DNA of 64,000 nt from Pseudomonas sp. MIACH (GCF_001269925.1 NZ_LHVO01000063.1:124001-188000); one strand, 5' to 3'. Positions 51,288 to 60,626 are shown, counted from the stretch's first letter. A program made the numbers and translations. The notes: generated by a model not told the origin, from the letters alone.

Positions 51288-52775
51288 ATGAGCGATATTC
51301 CACTGCTGCCCCAGGTTGAAGCCTTCCTCCGTCGAAACCATACGTTGTTCATCGACGGTGGCTACGTCGAGAGCCATTCCAGTCAGCGGTTGGAGGTGAT
51401 CAATCCGGCGACCGGCCAGGTCATTGCCGACGTCGCCGCCGCCGACCCGGCCGACATTGACGCGGCTGTGGCGTCGGCGAGCCGCGGCTTCAAGCAGTGG
51501 TCGCAGGTCGCACCGGCGGTGCGCGGCAATGTACTGCTCAAGCTGGCCGACCTGCTGGAGCAACACCGCGAAGAACTGGCACAGATCGAAACCTGCCAGT
51601 CGGGCAAGATCATCCAGATTTCCCGTGCTTTCGAAGTCGACCAGGCCGCGCATTTCCTGCGTTACTACGCGGGCTGGGCCACCAAGATCAGCGGCCAGAC
51701 CATTACTCCGTCGCTGCCCTCCTTCGCCGGCGAGCGCTACACCGCGTTCACCCTGCGCGAGCCGGTCGGGGTGGTGGTCGGCATCGTGCCGTGGAATTTC
51801 TCGACCATGATCGCCATCTGGAAACTCGCCTCGGCGCTGGTGACCGGTTGCAGCATCATCATCAAGCCCAGCGAGTTCACCCCGCTGACCATCCTGCGCA
51901 TCGCCGAGCTGGCGATTGACGCCGGCCTTCCCGCCGGCGCGCTGAACGTATTGACCGGCGGCGGCAGCGTCGGCAAAGGCCTGATCGAACACCCCGGCAC
52001 CGACAAGGTGTCGTTCACCGGCTCCGTGCCGACCGGGATTGCGGTGGGCCAGAGTGCCATGGGCGCCGGGCTGACCCGGGCTACCCTTGAACTGGGCGGA
52101 AAAAACTCGGCAGGGTTCCTGCGCGATGTGGACCTGGACAAGGCCGTCAACGGCATCATCGAAGCGGGCTTTTTGCACTCCGGGCAAATCTGCGCCGCCG
52201 CCGAACGCTTCTTTGTGCACCGTTCGCAGATCGAAGCGGTCATGGGCAAACTGGCCCAGCGCCTGGGCGCGCTGAACATCGGCTCGCCCCTGGATGAGCG
52301 CACCGAATTCGGCCCGGTCACCAACCGCCAGCACCAACTCAAACTCGGCGAGTTCTTCGCCAAGGCCCGCGCCGAAAACAACCGCATCATTCACGGTGGC
52401 AACCTGATCGACCGTCCTGGCTGTTACGTCGAACCGACGATCATCCTCGCCAACAGCGTCGACGACACCCTGCTCAACGAGGAGACCTTCGGTCCCATTG
52501 CCACGTTCTTGCCGTACGACAGCGAAGAAGAACTGCTGGCCTTGATGAACAACACACCCTACGGCTTGAGCGCCAGCCTGTGGACCAACGACCTCAGCAA
52601 AGCCTTGCGCATGGTGCCCGCCATCGAGGCGGGCACGGTGTGGGTGAACATGCACACGATGCTGGACCCGGCGGTGCCGTTTGGCGGCAACAAATCCTCG
52701 GGGATAGGCCGGGAGTTCGGCAGTGCGTTCATCGATGACTACACCGAGCTGAAGTCGGTGATGATTCGCTACTGA
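51288..52775 (+). CDS. Phenylacetaldehyde dehydrogenase, FeaB/PadA type
   Basis: Aldehyde dehydrogenase of 495 residues, close to FeaB of E. coli, oxidising phenylacetaldehyde or 4-hydroxyphenylacetaldehyde to the acid. Catalytic Cys is in HSGQICAAAER and Glu in LELGGKNS; GSVPTGIAVGQ binds NAD, and a FeaB-like end is GREFGSAFIDDYTELKSVMIRY. Start ATG 51288 has AGGA 8 bases before it; an ATG eight codons earlier is possible. It is divergent from the C2/C1 hydroxylase, which uses its product. With the amine oxidase it completes amine to hydroxyphenylacetate; FeaR control is inferred. Confidence 0.88.
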   Translation: MSDIPLLPQVEAFLRRNHTLFIDGGYVESHSSQRLEVINPATGQVIADVAAADPADIDAAVASASRGFKQWSQVAPAVRGNVLLKLADLLEQHREELAQIETCQSGKIIQISRAFEVDQAAHFLRYYAGWATKISGQTITPSLPSFAGERYTAFTLREPVGVVVGIVPWNFSTMIAIWKLASALVTGCSIIIKPSEFTPLTILRIAELAIDAGLPAGALNVLTGGGSVGKGLIEHPGTDKVSFTGSVPTGIAVGQSAMGAGLTRATLELGGKNSAGFLRDVDLDKAVNGIIEAGFLHSGQICAAAERFFVHRSQIEAVMGKLAQRLGALNIGSPLDERTEFGPVTNRQHQLKLGEFFAKARAENNRIIHGGNLIDRPGCYVEPTIILANSVDDTLLNEETFGPIATFLPYDSEEELLALMNNTPYGLSASLWTNDLSKALRMVPAIEAGTVWVNMHTMLDPAVPFGGNKSSGIGREFGSAFIDDYTELKSVMIRY

Positions 52776-52783
52776 ATCCAACC

Positions 52784-52795
52784 AGTGGATCCATT
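52784..52795. promoter_or_regulatory. VanR operator-like site, distal
   Basis: AGTGGATCCATT centred on GGATCC, 118 bases before vanA and 8 after the aldehyde dehydrogenase stop. It shares the core with the VanR operator of Caulobacter (ATTGGATCCAAT). Less symmetrical than the second site. Confidence 0.5.
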
Positions 52796-52863
52796 GAAAC
52801 GTAATCGTCCGATAATCGCCCAATAAAGCGACCACAATAGATTGACTCTCCATCAGGCCAGCC

Positions 52864-52883
52864 ATTTAATGGATCCATTAAAT
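52864..52883. promoter_or_regulatory. VanR operator-like palindrome before vanA
   Basis: ATTTAATGGATCCATTAAAT is a perfect 20-base palindrome with the GGATCC core, 30 bases before the vanA start, a suitable place to block transcription. Identification as a VanR site is by analogy with the Caulobacter operator and by the vanR gene downstream. Confidence 0.68.
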
Positions 52884-52912
52884 AAAAACAATCCGCCGCC
52901 TGGAGAGTCATC

Positions 52913-53974
52913 ATGTACCCGAAGAACACCTGGTATGTCGCCTGCACCCCCGATGAAATCGCGCACAAGCCCCTGGGTCGACAGATCTGTGGCGAAAAAA
53001 TGGTGTTTTATCGTGGCCAGGAAGGCGCCGTGGTGGCGGTCGAGGACTTCTGCCCCCATCGCGGTGCGCCGCTGTCACTGGGTTATGTCGAGAACGGCAA
53101 CCTGGTCTGCGGCTACCACGGCCTGGTCATGGGCGGCGACGGCAAGACCGTGGAAATGCCCGGCCAGCGGGTGCGTGGCTTTCCGTGCAACAAGACCTTT
53201 GCCGCCGTTGAACGCTACGGCTTCATCTGGGTGTGGCCCGGCGATCAGAGCCAGGCCGACCCGGCGCTGATCCACCACTTGGAATGGGCCGTGAGTGATC
53301 AATGGGCCTATGGCGGCGGGCTGTTTGATATCCAGTGCGACTACCGCCTGATGATCGACAACTTGATGGACCTGACCCACGAAACCTACGTGCACGCCTC
53401 CAGCATCGGCCAGAAGGAAATCGACGAAGCGCCGCCCGTGACCACGGTGGACGGCGATGAGGTCGTCACCGCCCGGCACATGGAAAACATCATGGCCCCG
53501 CCGTTCTGGCGCATGGCCCTGCGCGGTAATAACCTCGCCGATGACGTGCCGGTGGACCGCTGGCAGATCTGCCGCTTCACCCCGCCCAGCCATGTGCTGA
53601 TCGAAGTCGGCGTGGCCCACGCCGGCAAAGGTGGCTATAACGCCGCCCCCGAACACAAGGCTGCGAGCATCGTGGTCGACTTCATCACCCCGCAAACCGA
53701 GACCTCGATCTGGTACTTCTGGGGCATGGCGCGCAACTTCAACCCCCACGATGAGGCACTGACCGCAAGCATTCGCGAGGGCCAGGGCAAGATTTTCAGC
53801 GAAGACCTGGAAATGCTCGAACGCCAGCAACAGAACCTGCTGGCCCACCCGCAGCGCAACCTGCTCAAGTTGAATATCGACGCGGGTGGCGTGCAGTCAC
53901 GCAAGATCCTGGAGCGACTGATTGCCAAGGAACGCGCCCTCGAACCGCAACTGATCGCCACCACCACCGCCTGA
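52913..53974 (+). CDS. vanA: Vanillate O-demethylase oxygenase VanA
   Basis: Rieske non-haem-iron oxygenase that converts vanillate to protocatechuate and formaldehyde, 353 residues. Rieske cluster ligands are C47-H49 and C66-H69 (CPHRG, CGYHG). The mononuclear iron ligands are H156 and H161 (LTHETYVH) with a distant Asp. The sequence follows known VanA closely (MYPKNTWYVACTPDEI). GGAGAG lies 5 bases before the ATG, itself 30 bases after a palindrome that is probably the VanR operator. The leader AATAAAAACAA is A-rich, as in Crc targets. vanB follows after 29 bases. Confidence 0.94.
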   Translation: MYPKNTWYVACTPDEIAHKPLGRQICGEKMVFYRGQEGAVVAVEDFCPHRGAPLSLGYVENGNLVCGYHGLVMGGDGKTVEMPGQRVRGFPCNKTFAAVERYGFIWVWPGDQSQADPALIHHLEWAVSDQWAYGGGLFDIQCDYRLMIDNLMDLTHETYVHASSIGQKEIDEAPPVTTVDGDEVVTARHMENIMAPPFWRMALRGNNLADDVPVDRWQICRFTPPSHVLIEVGVAHAGKGGYNAAPEHKAASIVVDFITPQTETSIWYFWGMARNFNPHDEALTASIREGQGKIFSEDLEMLERQQQNLLAHPQRNLLKLNIDAGGVQSRKILERLIAKERALEPQLIATTTA

Positions 53975-54003
53975 ACAGCGCGACAACTTTGCGAGGACTG
54001 AAC

Positions 54004-54954
54004 ATGATCGATGTGGTGGTGGTATCCCGTCATAACGAAGCCCAGGACATTTGCAGCTATGAACTGGCCAGTGTCGATGGCCAGCCGCTGCCGGCCTTCA
54101 GTGCCGGCGCGCATATTGACGTGCACCTGCCCAATGGGGTGATCCGGCAATATTCCCTGTGCAATCACCCCGAGGAACGTCATCGCTACCTGATCGGCGT
54201 GCTCAAGGACCCGGCCTCCCGGGGCGGCTCGCGCAGCCTGCACGAGCAGGTCCACGAGGGCTCCCGCCTGACCATCAGCGAGCCACGCAACCTGTTCCCC
54301 CTGGCCCACGACGCGCGCCGCAGTCTGCTGTTTGCCGGTGGCATCGGCATCACTCCGATCCTGTGCATGGCCGAGCGCCTGGCCCATGCGGGAGCCGACT
54401 TCGAACTGCATTACTGCGCCCGCGCCAGTGAGCGTGCGGCGTTTGTGCAGCGGCTCAAGGCGTCGCCGTTTGCCGAGCGGGTGTTCCTGCATTTCGATGA
54501 ACAGCCGCACACGGCCTTGAATGCTGCCCAGGTGCTGGCGGCGCCCGCAGACGACGTGCACCTGTATGTCTGCGGCCCTGGCGGGTTCATGCAGCATGTA
54601 CTCGACAGCGCACGCGCACAGGGCTGGCAGGAAGACTGCCTGCACCGCGAATACTTTAGCGCAGCACCGGTGGACAGCAGCCTCGACGGCGGCTTTTCGG
54701 TGAAGCTCGGCAGCAGCGGCCAGGTCTTCGAAATCCCCGCCGACAAGACCGTGGTCCAGGTCCTGGAAAGCCATGGCATCGAGATTGCCGTGTCCTGCGA
54801 ACAGGGGATTTGCGGCACCTGCCTGACCCGTGTGCTGGAGGGCATACCGGAGCACCGCGACCTGTTCCTCACCGAGCAGGAACAGGCGCTGAATGACCAG
54901 TTCACGCCCTGCTGTTCACGCTCGAAGACCCCGCTGCTGGTGCTCGATATCTGA
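54004..54954 (+). CDS. vanB: Vanillate O-demethylase reductase VanB
   Basis: Reductase feeding electrons from NADH to VanA, 316 residues. An FNR-like flavin domain has RQYSLCNHPEE, a NAD domain GGIGITPIL, and the C-terminal plant-type 2Fe-2S domain has C-x4-C-x2-C (CEQGICGTC) and a final Cys (PCCSRS). GAGG lies 7 bases before ATG 54004; a short in-frame extension upstream is not used. The gene ends 6 bases before the convergent vanR stop. Confidence 0.94.
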   Translation: MIDVVVVSRHNEAQDICSYELASVDGQPLPAFSAGAHIDVHLPNGVIRQYSLCNHPEERHRYLIGVLKDPASRGGSRSLHEQVHEGSRLTISEPRNLFPLAHDARRSLLFAGGIGITPILCMAERLAHAGADFELHYCARASERAAFVQRLKASPFAERVFLHFDEQPHTALNAAQVLAAPADDVHLYVCGPGGFMQHVLDSARAQGWQEDCLHREYFSAAPVDSSLDGGFSVKLGSSGQVFEIPADKTVVQVLESHGIEIAVSCEQGICGTCLTRVLEGIPEHRDLFLTEQEQALNDQFTPCCSRSKTPLLVLDI

Positions 54955-54960
54955 CAGGTG

Positions 54961-55674
54961 TCACGACGCGGGCAAAATCACCTTCATGCGCGCGGCGGCG
55001 GTGGCTGAACTGAAGATCTCGGCATAGCGCAACGTCGCATTGGCGTGCTCGCGCATGATGGCTTCGGCCCGCGCGCCCTGGCGATTGACCAGGGCGTCAA
55101 ACACCGAATGGTGCTGCATGTGGGCATAGTTGAAGCGTCGGTACTCGCGGGCCATGTCCTCGCGATCCACCGCCAGCGCGGTCACCGAGGCGAACGGCAG
55201 GTGATCATTGCGGGCCAGCGCGTCGGCGATTGCCGGGTTGTGGCTGCCTTCGACGATGACCTGGTGAAAGCGCATGTTCAGGTCGTGATAGACCTCAAGG
55301 TCATCCTCGGTCACGTAGCCCTTTTCGAACAGTTGATCGCCTTCCACCAGGCAGTGCTCCAGCGCCGCACGTGCCGCATCGGATAAACCCAGCTCGGCGG
55401 TCTGACGCGCTGCCAAGCCCTCAAGCACGCCACGCACTTCGACGGCGCCGGCAATGTCGCTGGGGCTGACCGAACGCACCTGATAGCCGCGCCCGCCAAA
55501 CGGCACCAGCAGTCCTTCCTGTTCGAGGGTACGAAAGGCCATGCGCACGGGCATGCGCGACACGCCGAACAACTGCGCCGTGGGAATCTCCATCAGCCGC
55601 TCGCCCGCCGCCAGCTCCCCGCTGGCAATCATCTTGCGCAGTGCAACCAGCACCAATTGACCGGGTTTACTCAT
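54961..55674 (-). CDS. vanR: GntR-family repressor VanR
   Basis: FadR-subfamily GntR regulator, 237 residues, repressor of vanAB relieved by vanillate. The winged helix (about 10-75) shows ERLMEIPTAQLFGVSRMPVRMAFRTLEQEGLLV and the FCD domain follows with ligand-type His residues in NMRFHQVIVEGSHN. ATG 55674 has GGAAG about 10 bases upstream; the frame extends 18 codons further without a better site. It is convergent with vanB and 67 bases downstream of the acyl-CoA dehydrogenase gene, so may also be read from the ferulate operon, linking the two. Confidence 0.85.
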   Translation of the reverse strand: MSKPGQLVLVALRKMIASGELAAGERLMEIPTAQLFGVSRMPVRMAFRTLEQEGLLVPFGGRGYQVRSVSPSDIAGAVEVRGVLEGLAARQTAELGLSDAARAALEHCLVEGDQLFEKGYVTEDDLEVYHDLNMRFHQVIVEGSHNPAIADALARNDHLPFASVTALAVDREDMAREYRRFNYAHMQHHSVFDALVNRQGARAEAIMREHANATLRYAEIFSSATAAARMKVILPAS

Positions 55675-55741
55675 CCAGGCAACTTCCAGAAAACGTGAGC
55701 CGCCATGGTACCGCAAGTAGTACCGCAAGCACCTGGCCGCG

Positions 55742-57484
55742 TCAGATGAACGCCAGCGCTGCCCGTGCCCCGTCTATGGCGCCCAGGTGCTGGGCCAGCC
55801 GCGACGGCAGGTAATCGAAAAAGAACCCGGCGCTTTGCAGCTTGGCGGCACGCAGCGGATCGTCTTCGCGCAGTGCCCTGGAGACCCGCGCGGCCCGCGC
55901 CCAGGCAAAGGCCAGCAACGCGACGCCACAGAGCTGGAGGAAATCCGGCGCCGCCCGATAGGGGTATTCACTGTCCTCGTGGGTGCGTTCACGGATGGCG
56001 TGCACCACACTGGCCAACGCGTCGCACAGGTTGGCCAACGCGCCGGAAAAGCCTGCGCATTCCTCATACTGCGCGCCCTGCCCGGCCTCGGCGCGCAACT
56101 CGGCCAGCAGCAGGCCAAAGGCTCGGCCGTCATCCCCCAGCACCTTGCGCAGCAACAGGTCATTGGCCTGGATCTCGTTACTGCCCTCGTAGATCATCGC
56201 GATACGGCTGTCGCGCAGGGTTTGCTCGATGGCGAACTCGGTGACGTAGCCGTAACCGCCGAACACCTGCAGCGCATGACTGGCCTGGCGAAAGCCCTGT
56301 TCGGTGAAAAACGCCTTGATGATGGGCGTCAGCAACGGCGCCAACTGCGCGGCCGACGAGTCCTGGTCATGCTCGGCCTGATCAAGCAGGTGCGCCGCCC
56401 AATAGCCGATGGCGCGCATGCCCTCGCTGGTGGTGCGCAGCTCCAGCAACACGCGGCGCATGGCCGGGTGATAACGGATCGGGTCAGCCGCTTGGGCGAC
56501 CACCTCTTCCGGTCTTGACGGCGCACGCATCTGCAAGCGTTCGGCGGCGTACTGGCGAGCGTTCTGCCAAGCCGCCTCGACATGCCCCAGGCCTTGCAGG
56601 CCCACATGCAGGCGCGCCGAATTCATCATCACGAACATCGCCGCCAGGCCGCGATTGGGCTCGCCGATCAGCCAGCCCTGGGCGGCGTCGAACACCAGGG
56701 AACAGGTGGCGCTGCCCTTGATGCCCATCTTGTGTTCGATGCCATCGCAGTGCACGCCATTGGCCTGGCCATCGTCCAGGTGCTTGGGCACCAGGAACAG
56801 TGAAATGCCACGACTGCCCGGCGGCGCATCGGGCAGGCGCGCCAGCACCAGATGCAGGATATTGGCCGTGAGGTCGTGCTCGCCGCCGGAGATAAACAGC
56901 TTGCTGCCGCTGAGGCGATAACTGCCATCCGCCTGGGGCTGCGCGCGACAGCGCAGCAAGCCGACATCGCTGCCGGCCTGGGACTCGGTCAGGCACATGG
57001 TGGGCAAGGCCTGGCCACTGACAATGTCGGGCAGGTAGCGCGCCTGCAACCACGGAGCGGCGTGGGTCTTGAGGCACAGATAGGCGCCGTGGGCGATCCC
57101 GGTGTACATGGCCCAGGCGTGGTTGCTGGCGTAGAGCATCTCTTGCAGCGCCGCATCGAGCAGTTGCGGCAAGCCCTGCCCGCCCTGCTCCTCGGCACAC
57201 GCCAGCGCCGGCCAGCCACCGTCGACATAGGCGCGATAGGCCTCGACGAAGCCGTCCGGGGTGCTGACCCGGCCCGCCTGCCAGCGGCAGCCCTGGCGAT
57301 CACCGCTGCTATTCAACGGCGCCAATACGCCCTGACTGAAGCGTGCCGCCTCCTCCAGCACCTGTAGTGCCAGCGGCAGGTCCAGGGCCGAGAACACCGG
57401 GTGGCGCTGCCAGGTATCGGGCGCCTGCAACCAGTGCTCAAGGACAAATTGCATATCGCGCAGGGGCGCCTCATAGCTCCACAT
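55742..57484 (-). CDS. Acyl-CoA dehydrogenase of the ferulate operon
   Basis: FAD-dependent acyl-CoA dehydrogenase of the long FadE12/AcdA type, 580 residues. Family features are LCASNHAWAMYTGIAHGAYLCL region (about 110-130), MCLTESQAGSDVGLL for the flavin/substrate, KLFISGGEHDLT and the C-terminal FGGYGYVTEFAIEQTLRDSRIAMIYEGSNEIQ with the catalytic Glu environment. GAGG lies 8 bases upstream of the ATG. It follows the thiolase gene by 29 bases. In ferulate operons of Pseudomonas, an ACD and thiolase are often present but not needed for the ech/fcs cleavage route; a role in beta-oxidation of side chains is possible. Confidence 0.87.
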   Translation of the reverse strand: MWSYEAPLRDMQFVLEHWLQAPDTWQRHPVFSALDLPLALQVLEEAARFSQGVLAPLNSSGDRQGCRWQAGRVSTPDGFVEAYRAYVDGGWPALACAEEQGGQGLPQLLDAALQEMLYASNHAWAMYTGIAHGAYLCLKTHAAPWLQARYLPDIVSGQALPTMCLTESQAGSDVGLLRCRAQPQADGSYRLSGSKLFISGGEHDLTANILHLVLARLPDAPPGSRGISLFLVPKHLDDGQANGVHCDGIEHKMGIKGSATCSLVFDAAQGWLIGEPNRGLAAMFVMMNSARLHVGLQGLGHVEAAWQNARQYAAERLQMRAPSRPEEVVAQAADPIRYHPAMRRVLLELRTTSEGMRAIGYWAAHLLDQAEHDQDSSAAQLAPLLTPIIKAFFTEQGFRQASHALQVFGGYGYVTEFAIEQTLRDSRIAMIYEGSNEIQANDLLLRKVLGDDGRAFGLLLAELRAEAGQGAQYEECAGFSGALANLCDALASVVHAIRERTHEDSEYPYRAAPDFLQLCGVALLAFAWARAARVSRALREDDPLRAAKLQSAGFFFDYLPSRLAQHLGAIDGARAALAFI

Positions 57485-57513
57485 CGGGACACCTCATCGA
57501 CTAAGAAAAACCA

Positions 57514-58755
57514 TCAAGCGCGGTAGGCAGGGTTCTCGATCAGCAACGCCATGCCCTGCCCGCCGCCCACACACGCTGCGGCAATCCCGTAGCGCAAGTT
57601 GTGCTGGCGCAGCTGTCGGGCCAGGGTCATCACCAGGCGCAGGCCGGTGGCGGCCAGGGGATGCCCCAGGGCAAGCGAGCCGCCCTGGACGTTGAGGCGG
57701 GTGCTGTCCAGCTCCAGTTCATGGGCCACCGCCAGTACCTGGGCGGCCTGGGCTTCGTTGATCTCGAAGCGGCCGATGTCACCCAGGTTCAACCCGCTGC
57801 GTTGCAGCAGCAGGCGGATCGCCGGTGCCGGGCCGATGCCCATGAACTCGGGGGCCACACCGACCACCGCGCTGGCCAACAGCCGCGCCAGGGCCGGACG
57901 CGTGCAGGCCGAGGCACGCCCCACCAAAGCCGCCGCCGCACCATCGACCACCGCGCAACTGTTGCCGGCGGTTTGCACGCCGCCAGCATGCACGGCGCGC
58001 AAGCGTGCCAGGGCGTCAAGGTCGGTGGGACGTGGGTGGCTGTCGGCGCTGACGGCACTGGCCCGACGCGCCAGGCTGATGCCCCTCGGCTGGTACCCCT
58101 CAAGCTCGAACACCTGGTTATCGACCGTGACGATTTCTTCCACCCACGCGCCGTCACGTTGCGCCTGCAAGGCACGCTGATGGCTGTCGCAGGCGTGGCG
58201 GTCCACGGCCTTGCGGCTCAGGCCATAACGGCGCGCCAGGTTGTCGGCGGTGGCGATCATGTCCAGGCCGGGGGCCGGGTCGTACAGGGCCTCCCAGAGA
58301 AAATCCTTGAATTGCACCTCGCCGCCGAGTCGAAACCCATCCCGATGGGTGTAGGCCGCAATCGGGTTGCGCGACATGGATTCACTGGCCACGCACAGGG
58401 CCAGTTGCACCTCGTCGCGCAGCTGTTCAGCGGCCTGGCGCAGCAGTTCGAAACCGGTGGCGCAGATGCGCTGCACCCCCAGTGCCGGGACCGCTTGCGC
58501 CACCCCGCTGTACAAGCCGATATGCCGTGGCAGCAAGTAGGCATCGAAGCTGGCCTGGGCCATGGAACCGGCCAAAACGCTGTCCACCGCCTGGGGGTCG
58601 ATGCCGGCCCGGGCCAACACTTCACGGCCGACCTTGATGCCCAGGTCGATGGGCGACACCTGGGACAGTGCGCCGCCAAGGTCGACCCACGGCGTGCGCA
58701 CCGCCTCGAAAATCGCCGCATCGGCAAACGCCGAGTACTGCCCGGCGCTGCTCAA
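57514..58755 (-). CDS. aat: Thiolase family acetyl-CoA acyltransferase (aat)
   Basis: Thiolase of 413 residues. Active Cys is C98 in ICATGFE (usual CGSG is changed to CATG), His lies in LGHPLAATG and the second Cys in AACVGGGQG. It has the typical N-terminus AAIFEAVRTPWVDLGGALSQ. The likely start is a TTG at 58755, overlapping the fcs stop as TTGA, so initiation by translational coupling; no ATG with a ribosome site lies nearby. In the ferulate operon it may split 4-hydroxy-3-methoxyphenyl-beta-ketopropionyl-CoA in the alternative beta-oxidation route. The changed CATG segment may alter specificity. Confidence 0.84.
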   Translation of the reverse strand: MSSAGQYSAFADAAIFEAVRTPWVDLGGALSQVSPIDLGIKVGREVLARAGIDPQAVDSVLAGSMAQASFDAYLLPRHIGLYSGVAQAVPALGVQRICATGFELLRQAAEQLRDEVQLALCVASESMSRNPIAAYTHRDGFRLGGEVQFKDFLWEALYDPAPGLDMIATADNLARRYGLSRKAVDRHACDSHQRALQAQRDGAWVEEIVTVDNQVFELEGYQPRGISLARRASAVSADSHPRPTDLDALARLRAVHAGGVQTAGNSCAVVDGAAAALVGRASACTRPALARLLASAVVGVAPEFMGIGPAPAIRLLLQRSGLNLGDIGRFEINEAQAAQVLAVAHELELDSTRLNVQGGSLALGHPLAATGLRLVMTLARQLRQHNLRYGIAAACVGGGQGMALLIENPAYRA

Positions 58756-60626
58756 GGCTTGGGCCCGGCGCGCAGGATCGTGGCCTCTTCACCGCGATAC
58801 AGCGCCTCGACCTTGGCCGCACGCCATTGCAGCACGGCGCGCTGGTTGATCGAACCCTTGTCGGTGATTTCCCCACGATCGATAGACGCTGGCTCGTCGA
58901 GCAGGGCAATCCATTCCAGGCGACTGGCATTGCCGGTGGCCTCGCGGTTGAGGCGCTGCAACCAGTCGCCGAACCACTGGCGTACCGGCGCGCTGGCCAG
59001 CACCTCAGCGTCGCTGGCGTCGGTGCTCAAGCCGGCCAGCCGACGGCACTCGTAAAGCCGGGGGAACACCAGTGCTCCCAGGCATTCGCGGTCCGGCGCA
59101 GCAATCACCAGGTCCTGCACATAGGGCGCGCCGTCGAGCACGGCGCGATTGCGCAACGGGCCGACACTGACAAACACCCCGGAAGACAACTTGAAATCCT
59201 CGGCAATCCGCCCGTCGAACATCAGCCCCAATTGCGGCTGGTGCGGGTCGGCGAGCTTGATCGCGTCACCTGAACAGTAGAAACCCTGTTCGTCGAACAC
59301 CGCGGCGGTTTGCTCCGGCGCCCGCCAATACCCCGGCATGATGTGCGGCCCGCGAAAGCGCCCTTCGAACTTGCCGTCCAACGGCACCAGGCGCACCTCG
59401 CAGCCCGGCGCAGGCAATCCGATATAGCCGGCCATGGACAACGGTCCGGTGGTGAAGGTGCAGGACGGCGCGGCTTCGGTCATGCCCAGCCCGGCCATCA
59501 TGCGGATACGTTCACCGCAGTGCTGTTCGGCCACGCGGTCGAGGCGATCCCAGATACTTTGCGACAGGCCGGCGGCGGCGAAGAAGAACAGTTTCATCCG
59601 CGCAAAAAACCGTTCGCGCAACTCGGCGTCCTGTTCCAGGGCGTTGACCAATTCTTCCCAGCCCTTGGGCACCGTCAAATAGGCCGTGGGCGAAACCTCC
59701 TTGAGGTTGCGCAGGGTCTCGGCAAAGCCCTGGACCGTGGGCTTGCCGTCGTCGAGGTAAAAGGTGCCGCCGTTGTAGAGCACGATGCCGACGTTATGGC
59801 TACCGCCAAACGTATGGTTCCACGGCAGCCAGTCCACCAGCACCGGCGGTTCTTCACCGAACACCGGGAATGTCTGCAACAGCATTTGCTGGTTGGCACA
59901 GAGCATGCGCTGCGTAGTGATCACCGCCTTGGGCAATTTGGTCGAGCCCGAGGTGAAGAGAAACTTGGCGATGCTGTCGGGGCCGGTGGCCTGGAACGCC
60001 GCGTCGGCCTCGGCGCCGCCCGGCGTTTGCAGCAGGCTGGCGAAGCTGACCTGAGTGCGCCCAGGCACGTGGCCGCGCACGCTGATCAGCGGGGTCTCGG
60101 CCGGCAAGACAGCGTCGATGGCGCGCTGGTAAGCCGCCACATCGCTGACGAATACCAGCCCCGGTTGCAGCAGGTCGCACACATGCCGCAGCTTGGCGAA
60201 ATCCTGGGACAACAACGAATACGCCGGCGATACCGGGCAGTAAGGAATACCGGCGTACATCGCGCCGAGGGCGACCTGCAAATGCTCGATGTCGTTGCCC
60301 GACAGCAATGCCAGCGGCTTGTGCGCCGAGAGCCCGTAACTCAACAGGCCCTGGGCAATCGCACGCACGCTGTCGAGCATCTCGCGGTAGCTGACCCGGC
60401 GCCAATCACCACCGGCCTGGCGGGCCGCGATAAACGTCTGCTCGGGGCGCACTTGGGCCCAATGCACCAGGCGATCGAGCAAGCGCGCCGGCAACTCGGC
60501 CAGGGGCTCGAGGGAGCGCATATGCAGCACGCCGTGTTCTTCAGTGACCGCCACCGGTGCGTGGCCGATGGAGACCTCGCGGTATCGCGGTGCGGGCTGG
60601 GGTTGCGGTCTGAATTCGGAACTCAC
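58752..60626 (-). CDS. fcs: Feruloyl-CoA synthetase
   Basis: Acyl-CoA ligase of the ANL superfamily, 624 residues, activating ferulate, coumarate or caffeate. The ATP motif FLFTSGSTKLPKAV, the core MMAGLGMTEAAPS and the domain-2 FCSGDAIKL-type segment (YCSGDAIKLAD) are visible; the C-terminal lysine of ligases is less obvious, with GEITDKGSINQR holding the likely one. I take the GTG at 60626 because GGAGG lies 8 bases upstream; the frame from a TTG six codons earlier would place that ribosome site inside the gene. The stop overlaps the thiolase start by 4 bases. Close to the Pseudomonas Fcs family. Confidence 0.9.
   Translation of the reverse strand: MSSEFRPQPQPAPRYREVSIGHAPVAVTEEHGVLHMRSLEPLAELPARLLDRLVHWAQVRPEQTFIAARQAGGDWRRVSYREMLDSVRAIAQGLLSYGLSAHKPLALLSGNDIEHLQVALGAMYAGIPYCPVSPAYSLLSQDFAKLRHVCDLLQPGLVFVSDVAAYQRAIDAVLPAETPLISVRGHVPGRTQVSFASLLQTPGGAEADAAFQATGPDSIAKFLFTSGSTKLPKAVITTQRMLCANQQMLLQTFPVFGEEPPVLVDWLPWNHTFGGSHNVGIVLYNGGTFYLDDGKPTVQGFAETLRNLKEVSPTAYLTVPKGWEELVNALEQDAELRERFFARMKLFFFAAAGLSQSIWDRLDRVAEQHCGERIRMMAGLGMTEAAPSCTFTTGPLSMAGYIGLPAPGCEVRLVPLDGKFEGRFRGPHIMPGYWRAPEQTAAVFDEQGFYCSGDAIKLADPHQPQLGLMFDGRIAEDFKLSSGVFVSVGPLRNRAVLDGAPYVQDLVIAAPDRECLGALVFPRLYECRRLAGLSTDASDAEVLASAPVRQWFGDWLQRLNREATGNASRLEWIALLDEPASIDRGEITDKGSINQRAVLQWRAAKVEALYRGEEATILRAGPKP

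Noticed and set aside
51261..52865. 534-codon minus-strand frame opposite the phenylacetaldehyde dehydrogenase
   Set aside because: Antisense shadow; the sense strand encodes a complete aldehyde dehydrogenase.
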